A stretch of 64,000 bases of DNA, taken from Nostoc sp. 'Lobaria pulmonaria (5183) cyanobiont' (GTDB lineage Bacteria; Cyanobacteriota; Cyanobacteriia; Cyanobacteriales; Nostocaceae). Below, piece after piece: positions 1-8,662 of this stretch (positions are counted from its first letter, which is position 1; each line of letters begins with the position of its first letter). The notes under the pieces were generated by a model. It saw nothing but the letters and a program-made list of their open reading frames with translations, searched no databases and had not been told where the DNA came from. The stretch spans positions 6,432,545 through 6,496,544 of the forward strand of contig NZ_CP026692.1 of the NCBI RefSeq assembly GCF_002949795.1, read 5' to 3'. The translations under genes were made by a program, and so were the position numbers.

Positions 1-474
1 GGTGACGGAGGTGAAAAACTCTCTCAATCCCAAACTTTGCAATACTGAGTAAATCCGAGAATCAAAATTGGACAGCACCCCCAAGGTAACTCCCAACCGC
101 CGCCAGTTGATTAAAGCTGGTAAAACATCGGGATAGACAAACCAGGGTTCGCCAGTACCAAAGTGAATGTAAAGTTCGCTAAAAAAAGCTGAAAAGTCAG
201 AAAATTCCTTGAGAACACCTGCCCTTTCAAAAGTGTTCAGAGCAATTATCCGCCACCAATCAAACTCGCGCTGGGGAATATCTTGCAGTTCTGCATCTGG
301 AAATATCGGCGGCGGCGCTGCTTTAAAACTTTGGATGAAGCTTGTATTTAATGTTTCAGTTGAAACTGTAACACCAAATTCTTGGGCTATCTGACTATAA
401 ACTTCGCCTACACTACCTTTGACATCGAAGAGTGTACCCACAGCATCTAAAAAAATAACTTTCGGTTGTTCCAT
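1..474 (-). CDS. HAD-superfamily hydrolase, 3' part outside window
   Basis: The gene starts at the ATG at 474 and runs off the left edge, so about 158 N-terminal residues are visible. The N-terminus MEQPKVIFLDAVGTLFDV is HAD motif I (D-x-x-G-T, nucleophile Asp at residue 10). Motif II is visible near the edge as VLSNFD. The cap region between them is helical, as in the HAD-IA (phosphatase/dehalogenase-like) subfamily. Expected role: a cytoplasmic Mg-dependent phosphatase of unknown substrate. The motif III and IV residues cannot be checked because the end is missing. Confidence 0.85.
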   Translation of the reverse strand, partial: MEQPKVIFLDAVGTLFDVKGSVGEVYSQIAQEFGVTVSTETLNTSFIQSFKAAPPPIFPDAELQDIPQREFDWWRIIALNTFERAGVLKEFSDFSAFFSELYIHFGTGEPWFVYPDVLPALINWRRLGVTLGVLSNFDSRIYSVLQSLGLREFFTSVT

Positions 475-630
475 TAAAGTTTGAAAATTTTGAATGTTGA
501 ATTTTAGATTTTGGCTTGTTAAGAGCTTCTGTGGGTAGAGTCTAGCATCTGCTAAGTAGATTGGCACAAATATAACAAATCATCGCAAACATCTTGGTTT
601 TTACCAATGCCCAATGCCCAACCTTGAAAG

Positions 631-1824
631 TTATCGAGAAAGTGTTTCTATTATTGGACGGGCTAGCCAATTAAAACCAACTTTCAGCTGATGCTCTAAA
701 GTTGGCAGCCTATATAAATAAGCAACGCGGCGGGCGACGTATGCCAAGGGACCATCTAGTTTAATTCCCAAACCAGTGAGAGTGGCGTTGTCTATTCCTA
801 GTGCCATCATTTCTCCTAATTGCTGGTAGTGGAAGGGAAGGAGGGGGCGATTAGTTAGAGTTGCCCAGATATTCCAAGCAGTATAATCAGCTTGTTGAAA
901 AGCTGCTTGTGCGGTAGCGGGGACTTGTTGTCCTTCAGCATCATGACAGTCTGCTAAATCTCCCAAGGCAAAGATTTCTGGATGATCAACAACTTGCAGA
1001 TTGGATGTAGTGGTGATTTGACCACGCTGATTTAGCTTGAGAGGAAGAGATTTGACTACGGGCGCAACTCTAGTTCCCACAGTCCAAATTACCAAATCCA
1101 CGGGAATTGTATCTAACTGGTTTTTGTACTCTAGGGAAATGCTATTTTGCTCTATTGATTCGACTTTGGTTTCTAAGTCAAGAAATACACCACGGGCTTC
1201 TAGAGCTTTCTTTGCTGCTTCCCGATTAAACTCTGGGGAAGTTCGCAAAATTTGGTCGGCGATTTCAACGATCCGAAAGCGTCCTCTTTCGCCTAGTCTG
1301 TCGGCTAACTTACAGGCTAACTCTACACCACTGTAGCCAGCCCCAACGATCGCTACCCGAATTTTATCAGCATCCGATTCTTCTAAAAATCGCAGCCGTT
1401 CTTCTAAACGATAGGCATCAGAGATTGTGCGGAATGTGTAGGCGTAGTCTGTTGCACCAGGGACTAAATCTAGCGGTGTCTCACCTCCTAGCGCCAGCAC
1501 TAATCGGTCATAAGGAATTTCCGGGCCTTCTTGTATATTTACCCGTTGCTGGTCGATGTCAATTCCAGACACAACACCTTGACAAAAACGCACTCCTGTG
1601 CCTTGTAAAACTTCTTCAAAGGGTGGGGCAATTTCCCAGGTTTGCAGTTCGCCAGTGAGTAATTCGTAAAGTAAAGGAGAGAATAGGAAGCGATCGCTTT
1701 GATCTACCAGAACAATTTCGGGTTTTTGCGTAGATTCCCAAGGTAATTGGCTTAACCGCAGGGCTGTGTAGAGTCCACCAAAGCCTCCGCCAAGGATACA
1801 AATTCTAGAAGTTTGTTCAGTCAT
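631..1824 (-). CDS. ndbB: Type II NAD(P)H dehydrogenase, NdbB-like
   Basis: This is a 397-residue flavoprotein. An N-terminal FAD-binding Rossmann motif (ILGGGFGGLY, residues 10-19) is followed by a second dinucleotide fold near residue 157 (AIVGAGYSGVELA) and the C-terminal FAD contact FALGDLAD near 286. This layout and length fit single-subunit, non-proton-pumping NDH-2 enzymes. The N-terminal sequence resembles the cyanobacterial NdbB group, for which demethylphylloquinone reduction in vitamin K1 synthesis has been reported. No transmembrane helix is obvious, so peripheral membrane attachment is expected. It stands alone, with a small divergent gene upstream at 1909. The NDH-2 family assignment is firm; the NdbB subgroup is from memory of the sequence. 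Confidence 0.8.
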   Translation of the reverse strand: MTEQTSRICILGGGFGGLYTALRLSQLPWESTQKPEIVLVDQSDRFLFSPLLYELLTGELQTWEIAPPFEEVLQGTGVRFCQGVVSGIDIDQQRVNIQEGPEIPYDRLVLALGGETPLDLVPGATDYAYTFRTISDAYRLEERLRFLEESDADKIRVAIVGAGYSGVELACKLADRLGERGRFRIVEIADQILRTSPEFNREAAKKALEARGVFLDLETKVESIEQNSISLEYKNQLDTIPVDLVIWTVGTRVAPVVKSLPLKLNQRGQITTTSNLQVVDHPEIFALGDLADCHDAEGQQVPATAQAAFQQADYTAWNIWATLTNRPLLPFHYQQLGEMMALGIDNATLTGLGIKLDGPLAYVARRVAYLYRLPTLEHQLKVGFNWLARPIIETLSR

Positions 1825-1908
1825 CTATTCTATGCTATGCAACAATCAATATTAATTAGGCAACTAACTTCAGGGTAACTGAAAGTTTCAAGATTAACTT
1901 TCTTAATC

Positions 1909-2070
1909 ATGAAATTTGATGTTAATTTAGCCAGCTTTCTGTTGGCTTTTGTGTGTGCAATATCCGGCTGGATCGCATGGTGGCATAACAAATTAAAGTT
2001 TGAAAAACAACAGGCTACTGAAATTGCAGTAGCTGCTGCTGAAAAAGCACTGAACGAAAAGCGTGATTAA
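1909..2070 (+). CDS. Small single-pass membrane protein (53 aa)
   Basis: This short ORF has a clear membrane protein layout: MKFDVN, then a hydrophobic helix (about residues 8-25, ending GWIAWWH), then a charged Ala/Lys/Glu-rich amphipathic tail (EKQQATEIAVAAAEKALNEKRD). It lies divergent to the ndbB-like gene, with about 85 bp between the two starts. It is shorter than 60 codons but has consistent coding character. The function is unknown; it may be a small thylakoid or plasma-membrane protein. Confidence 0.5.
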   Translation: MKFDVNLASFLLAFVCAISGWIAWWHNKLKFEKQQATEIAVAAAEKALNEKRD

Positions 2071-2121
2071 AATCACCTTGTAATGTTTAACTGTCCAGTG
2101 GGCGCAAAATTTAATTTCTTC

Positions 2122-4383
2122 TCATCGCCGACTGCGAAAACCTTGTTTACCATTAACTTGGTCAAAGAGTACATCGTATTTATCAAACAAGGCGATTCCA
2201 GGATTTACAAATATAGGCAGTTCTGCTTGTGGCGAGATACTCAAATTCCAGCGATTAAATCCGTCACGCGTTCCTGGTGTCAAACTGTAATCAAAAATGC
2301 CATTAATTCCAACTTTTACAGCATTTGCTGACCCTAATACTCCGGGTTTGAGTTTACCTGCTGTAGAAGCTGACTTGAATTCAGTCAAACCATTAATAGT
2401 TCCAGTATCAGCGATCGCTCTACTATTACACGAATTTTTCGCAGAACTTCCAGCAAGAGTTAAACAAACTTTGCTCAGTCGAGAGTCCCATCTTTTACCG
2501 GGTACACCATTAATTTCGGGTTGTTGACTCCAAGAAGCCATTTTGAAACCGGCTTGATTCTCAGCAGTTAAGCCGAGAATTAGGCTGCCATTATTACTAC
2601 CACCATTTCCCATAACAATAAATCCGTTACTCAGATTGCCTGCTAATTTTCGCAACGGGTTATAGGGAAGTGATTTTTCAAAATAGTTAACACCGATAAT
2701 TCCAGAAAATGGTACACCACTATTTGCCGAACATTTAGGTTTTTGGGCAGTACATTGGCGACTGGTAACAACCTGTACGGGAACAGGTTCGGCGGTGGGA
2801 ATTAAACTAAACTGGACATTAGCATAAACTAATTCTCCTTCCAGGATAGTACCATCACTTAATACCTCCTTGATATTTTGACCTGTTCTTCGGATCTGAG
2901 AATTACCTAAAAACTCTTTGGGAACTCTTAGCCCTGCCGACCCTGTATCTAATAAAATACGTTTTGGTTGACCATTTGCGATCGCAACTTCTAAAAAATA
3001 GCCGCGAACACGTTGCCCAAGGGAAGGTTTTGGATATAAAGGTAAGGATATGGTGTTAAAAGTTGGCTGGCGGGGTGTATTTTGCGAGATATCGCGCAAC
3101 GCTGAATTTGGGAAAAGAGCCGCAAATGCAGACTGGCGTTGCGCTGCTGGTTCAGGGGCAATATCCCAAAGGCTTTCGTAGTAGAAAAAGCCGATACCTA
3201 AACCCCGTTGTTGCACTGCTTCTACTTGAGATTGGATTTGTGATATGGCAACTGGGCGATTTCGTAACCCTGCCATAATACCAATACCAGTTGGGATGAT
3301 TTGTTGGGTTTCTAAAATTTCTGGGCGGGTAATTTGAGCGATAAAACTTTCCACATCATTACGGTACACCTGCATCACCAACTCATCGACAATACCCAAC
3401 CGCACCCAGTTGAGCCAATCTTGCAGTTGCATTTTATAGGCGAAATTATAGTAATTAGGAGCAACTGAAAAAATAGCATTCGGTTTTCTGGCTTTCACGG
3501 TTTGGTAAAGGTCTACCATGAAGGCAGTAATTTTATCTGCCCGCCATTTTATCCATGCTTGGGCTAAGGGATTGGGTGGAGGAGGATTGCCAGTTTCTTG
3601 AGTATATAGACTAATCGTGTACTTATCGTAACCAAAATCCCCAGGTAAACTCGTATGGTCGTCAAATTGAACGCCATCAGCATCGTATTGAGTCATAACT
3701 TCCATGACGAGTTCGCGGATAAAGTTTTGCACTTCCGGGTGAAAGGGATTCAACCACGCTACTTCACCCGCAGCACTAATTGAAGTTTGAGTGCCATCCC
3801 CTTTTTGTGTTAGCCAATCTGGATGCTGTGATGCGAGTTCCGAAGTTAGAGGAACCATGAAACCAAATTCAAACCAGGGTATTGCTAGTAGCCCTTGTCT
3901 ATGGGCTTGAGTAATAATGTCTGCAATTACATCTTGTCCATCTATTCCCTTGAAGAAAAAGGGAATACCCATTTTCTGCATGATGGCGCTGGGGTATTGT
4001 GTATAACCATCATTCCAGACTATCGGATAAACAGTATTAAAATTTAACTGCCGCAGTTGGCTCATGGCTGCAAGCACCTGTGAACGATTTCTAAAAACGC
4101 TAAAATCGTTACCACTTAGCCACACTCCCCGAATTTCCTGACGAGGTTGAGGAGGTAGTTGGGCAACAGCAGGGGCAAAGCTGTTGAGTAACAATACCAG
4201 AAAGAACGATATCAGACATAATAATGGCAGCAGACGCTTTTTCAAAAGCCACGGCGATGTCTCTTGACTCGCTACGTGTAGCTTGCTTAGACCTAGTAGT
4301 ACTTGTATGTGTACAGGCTTAAATAGTAAGTTAGTTAGAGCTGCATTAATTTTTCTACTTTTTTCCCAAAACTGAATTGTCAT
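2122..4383 (-). CDS. GHL10 glycosidase-like domain fused to aspartic-protease-like domain
   Basis: The 753-residue protein has an N-terminal hydrophobic signal/anchor (about residues 48-72, LLPLLCLISFFLVLLL). Next comes a TIM-barrel domain of the GHL10/DUF187 family (about 80-430; EIRGVWLSGNDFSV, GVQFDDH), a family active on or near cell-wall glycans. The C-terminal third carries two Asp-Thr-Gly motifs, ILLDTGSAGLRV and AIADTGTING, about 180 residues apart. That spacing recalls bilobed pepsin-type proteases or the DUF3443 family. The first ~45 residues overlap an interspersed repeat (4258-4295), so translation may really begin closer to the signal peptide. The protein is expected to be exported. 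Catalysis by the second domain is inference from the paired DTG motifs only. Confidence 0.7.
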   Translation of the reverse strand: MTIQFWEKSRKINAALTNLLFKPVHIQVLLGLSKLHVASQETSPWLLKKRLLPLLCLISFFLVLLLNSFAPAVAQLPPQPRQEIRGVWLSGNDFSVFRNRSQVLAAMSQLRQLNFNTVYPIVWNDGYTQYPSAIMQKMGIPFFFKGIDGQDVIADIITQAHRQGLLAIPWFEFGFMVPLTSELASQHPDWLTQKGDGTQTSISAAGEVAWLNPFHPEVQNFIRELVMEVMTQYDADGVQFDDHTSLPGDFGYDKYTISLYTQETGNPPPPNPLAQAWIKWRADKITAFMVDLYQTVKARKPNAIFSVAPNYYNFAYKMQLQDWLNWVRLGIVDELVMQVYRNDVESFIAQITRPEILETQQIIPTGIGIMAGLRNRPVAISQIQSQVEAVQQRGLGIGFFYYESLWDIAPEPAAQRQSAFAALFPNSALRDISQNTPRQPTFNTISLPLYPKPSLGQRVRGYFLEVAIANGQPKRILLDTGSAGLRVPKEFLGNSQIRRTGQNIKEVLSDGTILEGELVYANVQFSLIPTAEPVPVQVVTSRQCTAQKPKCSANSGVPFSGIIGVNYFEKSLPYNPLRKLAGNLSNGFIVMGNGGSNNGSLILGLTAENQAGFKMASWSQQPEINGVPGKRWDSRLSKVCLTLAGSSAKNSCNSRAIADTGTINGLTEFKSASTAGKLKPGVLGSANAVKVGINGIFDYSLTPGTRDGFNRWNLSISPQAELPIFVNPGIALFDKYDVLFDQVNGKQGFRSRR

Positions 4384-4589
4384 TACTTCTGCTTACTAAA
4401 TGAGGCTAATTGGTTATATTTAATACCATATAAACGTTAAATTGCTACACCAGGAAAACTGATGCTGTAATTTAGCTGCAAGATATTTGACGCAGTTATA
4501 ACGTTAGTGGTGCCAAATAAAAATGTTTCAAATGTAAGCTCTAGTCGAGATGCTGTGATCAAATTTATTGTTGTGCGATCGTCAAACCT

Positions 4590-5015
4590 ATGAATTTCAA
4601 ACCTCACCAAAACACTTTTGACGACAAACTAAGCGCAAGTATTGGGCTGGCTATTGGATTGCTGTTCATTGGGGGCGGTTTTTGGGTACGTAACATAATC
4701 GCGCACGAAAGTGCAACGCTAAACGAAACACGCGGCACGGTGGTAGACAGCATCAGTCGTCGCGGGAGCAGCAGTACGAACAATAATGATAATGAGCAAA
4801 AAGAAACCTATGCGCCAGTTATCGAGTTTCTAGCCAACGGTAAACGCACTCGCTTTACAGGCAATTATGAGTCCTACCGCTCCAGCAACGGCCAGATGGT
4901 GGTGATACGTTACAATCCTAAACAACCGATAAAGACTGCGCGTGTGGTGAATCCGCTAGAAGGCTTAGTACCTTGGGGAATGTTTGGTATGGGTGGGTTA
5001 GCTGTGGTTTTATAG
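4590..5015 (+). CDS. DUF3592-type membrane protein, possibly C-terminally truncated
   Basis: This 141-residue protein has an N-terminal transmembrane helix (about 17-36), then an extracytoplasmic beta-rich segment with the DUF3592 pattern (RGTVVDSISRRG, YAPVIEFLANGKRTRF, VVIRYNPKQP). It stops inside what should be a second transmembrane helix (PWGMFGMGGLAVVL, then TAG). DUF3592 proteins normally finish that helix. Another frame continues for about 14 residues (SVGTLLPVRWSSGG), so a small frameshift near 5010 may have shortened the end. The function of the family is unknown. Confidence 0.65.
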   Translation: MNFKPHQNTFDDKLSASIGLAIGLLFIGGGFWVRNIIAHESATLNETRGTVVDSISRRGSSSTNNNDNEQKETYAPVIEFLANGKRTRFTGNYESYRSSNGQMVVIRYNPKQPIKTARVVNPLEGLVPWGMFGMGGLAVVL

Positions 5016-5163
5016 CGTGGGCACACTGTTACCTGTACGCTGGTCTTCAGGTGGGTGACTATAGATTTGGTCAGTTAATATTGCTCAAAATGGAAATGCG
5101 ATCGCCTTACCCCCCGACTGACACAAAAGCAGTAGGGGAGCAGTTGTTTTGGTAGTCATTGGA

Positions 5164-5436
5164 CTATTTTGATTTTCGTGCTGACTTTGGCGGCGTTCGG
5201 TGTGCGCCAAAATATTTCTCACTGCGGTAACGCAACCACACCCGCAACACTTGCGGAATCTGGTCTTTTTCTTCCTTAGTCAGGGTGTTGTAAAGGGCTA
5301 AGGCGCGATCGCGTTCGCCCCGACAAGCAGCATTGTTGTGAGCATCCCAATAGCTGCGGGCTACTCGAATCCGCCGACAGACTTCTTTAATGGGCGCGTC
5401 TTTTGTAAGTGGAATGTCTTGCTTGGTCATACTCAA
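5164..5436 (-). CDS. Conserved-looking hypothetical protein (90 aa)
   Basis: This is a soluble, basic, predicted all-helical protein (VCRRIRVARSYWDAHNN, RDRALALYNTLTKEEKD, QVLRVWLRYRSEKYFG). It has no signal peptide and no recognised domain. Codon use and the ordered charge pattern support real coding, and a HIP1 site falls inside the frame without disturbing it. It stands alone, convergent with the DUF3592 gene. The function is unknown. Confidence 0.55.
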   Translation of the reverse strand: MSMTKQDIPLTKDAPIKEVCRRIRVARSYWDAHNNAACRGERDRALALYNTLTKEEKDQIPQVLRVWLRYRSEKYFGAHRTPPKSARKSK

Positions 5437-5522
5437 ATGCTAGAAATTTCTAATGTCATCCTAGCGAGTCAGATTTATATTGACACTTCAAATTTCAAGC
5501 TGGCTGATTTCACTGAGTTAAT

Positions 5523-5813
5523 TCATTGCTGTTCCTCATGGTTATCCAACCAGATGAGAGGTAGAGCAATAATGCCAGGCAATGACTGAAGTAGAAAATA
5601 CACTAACAGATTTGTAAGATTTATGACAATGTTTTGCTTTGAGCTATTCGTCAAACTATTCTCCGTAAGGACAAGAGCGAGAAGACGTTGAATTTTAAGG
5701 ATAAACATCACTTCACCATTTATGTCATCCGGTATATGTGCACGAGCCGCAGTAGTGATTAACTTAAGCATTAGGAAAATGACTGTATTGGCTTTTAAGG
5801 TAAAGGGAATCAA
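5523..5813 (-). CDS. Doubtful hydrophobic ORF (up to 96 aa)
   Basis: The frame opens with TTG at 5813, with an internal ATG at codon 15. It contains two hydrophobic stretches (near the N-terminus, and LLVYFLLQSLPGIIALPLIWL at the C-terminus). I see no ribosome binding site and no recognised family. It fills the otherwise empty 5437-5970 interval upstream of the glycosyltransferase. It could be a real small membrane protein or chance AT-rich coding. Confidence 0.2.
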   Translation of the reverse strand: MIPFTLKANTVIFLMLKLITTAARAHIPDDINGEVMFILKIQRLLALVLTENSLTNSSKQNIVINLTNLLVYFLLQSLPGIIALPLIWLDNHEEQQ

Positions 5814-5970
5814 TAAAAGCCCTTTGACTTACTTTTTGATGGTATTTATCTACAGTCTCACTGCCTGCATTTTTCAGCCTTGAAAGTTTTTGACAAGCTC
5901 ACTAAGCTGTTATGCTGCCATCTTCAGGCAAAATCTCTAGTAGAAATCAACCTGTATTAGGAAGTCGGCA

Positions 5971-7503
5971 ATGCACATTGGATTTCTCAACCCTCAAGGC
6001 AATTTTGATTCAGGCAATAGTCACATAACGAAACACCCAGATTTTGGGGGTCAGCTGATCTACGTTAAGCAAGCCGCCATAGCCATAGCTCAAATGGGTC
6101 ATAAAGTTGATATTCTCACACGTCAAATTATTGACCCGGAGTGGCCAGAGTTTGCCCAAGCGATTGACACTTATCCAGGGGTCGATAACGTCCGCATTAT
6201 CCGCTTACCAGCTGGGCCAAAAGAATTTCTCTCTAAAGAGTTGTTATGGACTCATCTGGTTACTGATTGGGTATCCAACATCTTGAAATTTTATCAACAG
6301 GAAGGTAGCTTACCCGATGCTATGACTGCTCACTACGCTGATGGAGGACTGTGTGGCGTTCTAATTGAAGAAAAGACAGGTATACCTTTTACCTTTACTG
6401 CTCATTCTCTCGGCGCTCAAAAGATGGACAAACTCGAAGTCACCCCAGAAAATCTTACAGAAATAGACAAGCAATTCTATTTCAGATACCGCATCTTAGC
6501 CGAACGCCTGAGCATGAATCGCTCGGCCATTAATATCACCAGTACACGACAAGAACGCTTTGAACAGTATTCTCATCAAGTCTATAATAGTGCAGTGGAT
6601 GTAGACAACGACAACCGCTTTGCAGTGATTCCACCGGGAGCAGATTTCTCGATTTTCGGTGCAAAGGTGCGTTCCGAAAATGAGGAGGCTAGCTACCAAT
6701 TCGTTCAGGATAAATTGGCACGGGACATTGCAGAAGCCCGCCGAGATTTGCCCGTCATCTTAGCATCCAGTCGATTAGAGCTTAAAAAAAACATATTGGG
6801 GCTAGTGCAAGCCTTCGCAATGAGTCCAACACTTCAGGAACGAGCTAACTTGGTGCTAATTACAGGGGCGCTGGACAATCCTTTACGAGAAGAGGCTAGC
6901 GACGAAATGACTGAAGAAGTGTTAGCCCCTATTCGGGAAGCGGTCAAAGAAAACGACTTGTGGGGCAAAATCAGTGCATTTGGCTTGCCACATCAGTCTC
7001 AAGAGTCACTGGCAGCAACCTATAGGTTTATGGTTAAACGCCGCTCAGTATTTGCGCTGACCGCACTCTACGAACCCTTTGGGCTTGCTCCCTTAGAAGC
7101 AGCAGTTGCAGGTTTACCAGTGGTAGCAACCAAGAACGGTGGCCCTAGCGAGAGCTTGCGACAGGGAAATCAGGAATATGGCGTACTCGTCGATCCAGAA
7201 GATCCTGCTGATATTGCACGGGGCTTGGAGCGGTTGCTATGTGATACTCAGGAGTGGGAATATTTTGCCCAAGCTGGTCAGCAACGGGTGTTGAAGACGT
7301 ACACTTGGGAATCTACTGCTGAAAACTACCTGTCTTTGCTTGAGCAAATTCTGTCTTCACCGGAAACTCGCCCTCGCGCTGAACTCCTTCCTATCTACCC
7401 CTACTTCCATAATCCAGAATCGCAGACCGATGTTTCTTTGGAAGAATTGAGCGAACTCTACTTTGGAACCAACCAAAAGTTACTAAGTACACCTAGCCTT
7501 TAA
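5971..7503 (+). CDS. Sucrose-phosphate-synthase-like GT4 glycosyltransferase
   Basis: This 510-residue GT-B enzyme has the GT4 features of sucrose-phosphate synthase and related synthases: HPDFGGQLIYV near residue 22 (donor/acceptor loop), TAHSLG near 150, SSRLELKKNILGLVQAF in the C-terminal Rossmann domain, and the catalytic E-x7-E motif EPFGLAPLEA near 369. It lacks the C-terminal sucrose-phosphatase domain found in some bifunctional enzymes. Likely reaction: transfer of glucose from a nucleotide sugar to fructose-6-phosphate (or a related phosphosugar, as in mannosylfructose-phosphate synthase). It would be cytoplasmic and serve compatible-solute or sucrose supply. It is monocistronic. The GT4 assignment is firm; the exact acceptor is inferred. 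Confidence 0.8.
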   Translation: MHIGFLNPQGNFDSGNSHITKHPDFGGQLIYVKQAAIAIAQMGHKVDILTRQIIDPEWPEFAQAIDTYPGVDNVRIIRLPAGPKEFLSKELLWTHLVTDWVSNILKFYQQEGSLPDAMTAHYADGGLCGVLIEEKTGIPFTFTAHSLGAQKMDKLEVTPENLTEIDKQFYFRYRILAERLSMNRSAINITSTRQERFEQYSHQVYNSAVDVDNDNRFAVIPPGADFSIFGAKVRSENEEASYQFVQDKLARDIAEARRDLPVILASSRLELKKNILGLVQAFAMSPTLQERANLVLITGALDNPLREEASDEMTEEVLAPIREAVKENDLWGKISAFGLPHQSQESLAATYRFMVKRRSVFALTALYEPFGLAPLEAAVAGLPVVATKNGGPSESLRQGNQEYGVLVDPEDPADIARGLERLLCDTQEWEYFAQAGQQRVLKTYTWESTAENYLSLLEQILSSPETRPRAELLPIYPYFHNPESQTDVSLEELSELYFGTNQKLLSTPSL

Positions 7504-7631
7504 AAAGGTTGGTAATGGGGGTCTACAGCTAGTTGTACGCCCCAACAGGCGATTTCATTTGTTGCAAAGATTTTTGGAAATGGTATAACAAGGTTTGTGA
7601 ACAAGCAAAGGATGACCCCAGCTATAAGCAG

Positions 7632-7868
7632 CTAGCAGAAAATCTGCTGGTTTTGTTGCATCAATGCCATCTGTCCACCTGGTTTTAGGGTGACTCTTTC
7701 AAAGTAAGGTAATTCTGCTTTTATGCGATCGCTCGCCACAGGTTTTGTCGCTATATCTGAAGCGCCGCAAACAACCAACACAGGAACGTTAATAGTTGCA
7801 AGTGTGTCTGTTTCGTCAAAGTTGAACATTGCCAGTGTACCACGAGCCAGAACACCAGGCGAACCCAA
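7632..7868 (-). pseudogene. Alpha/beta-hydrolase C-terminal remnant
   Basis: The 78-codon frame reads like the last quarter of an alpha/beta hydrolase: INVPVLVVCGASDIATKP (the strand before the acid residue), then a degraded version of the catalytic-His region, KPGGQMALMQQNQQIF, where GH-M would be expected. The rest of the hydrolase, including the nucleophile elbow, is absent upstream, where low-complexity repeat (CTGCCTCCTGC) begins at about 7893. The missing His and missing N-terminus make this a pseudogene. It sits beside another remnant at 8059 and next to the edge of the accessory block. Confidence 0.7.
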
Positions 7869-8058
7869 TGCTGATAATAAAAAATGTTCCCTCTGCCTCC
7901 TGCTTTTTATTAATTAACAACTCTTCAGTAGGGGTGTGTTAGTGACAGTGACAAAACGCTCAAATATCGCACCCAGCATTCACCATACCCTCCGTTACTT
8001 TTTAGTTTGCGATCGCATGGTATTATTATCCGGCTATTTGTCACCTTGACAGGGCTAG

Positions 8059-8205
8059 GAATATGGCCAAGGTCAGGCTCCTGCAAAGATGGAAGAACTG
8101 GCAGAGCATATCCGAACCGCAGACGGTTTTGTGACCAAAAGAGTCGGTCAATTTTTGGATGAATTAGAGTGGTACGAAGAAGCATTGCAACGACAAAGAA
8201 AATAA
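8059..8205 (+). pseudogene. NADPH-dependent FMN reductase remnant with internal deletion
   Basis: Frame 8059-8205 encodes two pieces of a flavodoxin-like NADPH-dependent FMN reductase joined in frame: PAKMEELAEHIRTADGFV (which normally leads into the FMN-binding Y-N-H-S segment) and, directly after it, the usual C-terminus VGQFLDELEWYEEALQRQRK. The FMN-binding core between them is missing, and a stop codon precedes residue one. This is a deletion pseudogene. The opposite-strand ORF over the same place is a shadow. Confidence 0.65.
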
Positions 8206-8565
8206 AAAGGAAACCCCTTCTAATCAAGTCAGCAATCAATTATTAGTTATAACGGACTGATTAATTAACTAAAGTTTTTTACAGAAGTTTGCAAGTAAGT
8301 GAGGTACAAAATGCAAGACTCAACATCAGATAAAAAGAGTTTCTACCTTTTGCCTCACTTCTCTTCTTAGGCTGCGCCAACGACTACGCTCAGTGACCAC
8401 CTGCCTCCTGTCTCCTGCTTCAAAACCCATAACTTTGTACTTCATGCAAAAGAAAACTGCTGTATATATCTTTGGCGATAACTTCCATAGTTTCTTTCAA
8501 TACTGAAAGCCAAACGCAACCCTTAGTTACCCTTTAAGAGGAATCCCCAGCGAGTAAACTAAGGT
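8206..8565. other. Gap before tRNA-like sequence; repeats only
   Basis: No convincing gene is visible. The stretch is AT-rich and contains an interspersed Nostoc-type repeat around 8355-8420 (CTTCTTAGGCTGCGCC followed by CTGCCTCCTGTCTCCTGC), a sequence type that recurs at 7893 and 26610. It separates the decayed genes at 7.6-8.2 kb from the tRNA-like sequence. Confidence 0.5.
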
Positions 8566-8642
8566 AGCCCAGTAGTCTAAGTAGGACGGCTTGTAGCCGG
8601 TAACGGGTTCCAAGAAATCCTGGTTCAAGTCCAGGCTGGGCA
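8566..8642 (+). tRNA. Degenerate tRNA-like sequence, anticodon-loop TGT
   Basis: Terminal segments AGCCCAG (8566-8572) and CTGGGCA (8636-8642) pair as an acceptor stem with one A/A mismatch. CCTGG-TTCAAGT-CCAGG (8619-8635) is a canonical T arm. T8/A9 equivalents follow the acceptor. A seven-base loop CTTGTAG (8590-8596) with TGT in the anticodon position sits on an imperfect stem (8585-8589 with 8597-8601). The D-arm 3' half overlaps the anticodon stem, as if a few bases were deleted, and the variable region is long (about 17 nt). I read it as a decayed tRNA, or a tRNA-derived attachment sequence, rather than a working tRNA. Confidence 0.35.
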
Positions 8643-8662
8643 ATTGCGAACTTTCAAACAAC

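Noticed and set aside
2083-2331. Plus-strand ORFs inside the 2122-4383 and 631-1824 genes
   Set aside because: They are antisense shadows: no ribosome binding site, odd composition, and the opposite strand has clear protein motifs.
7925-8239. Leftward 104-residue ORF
   Set aside because: It overlaps a recognisable FMN-reductase remnant on the other strand and has no protein-like pattern itself.
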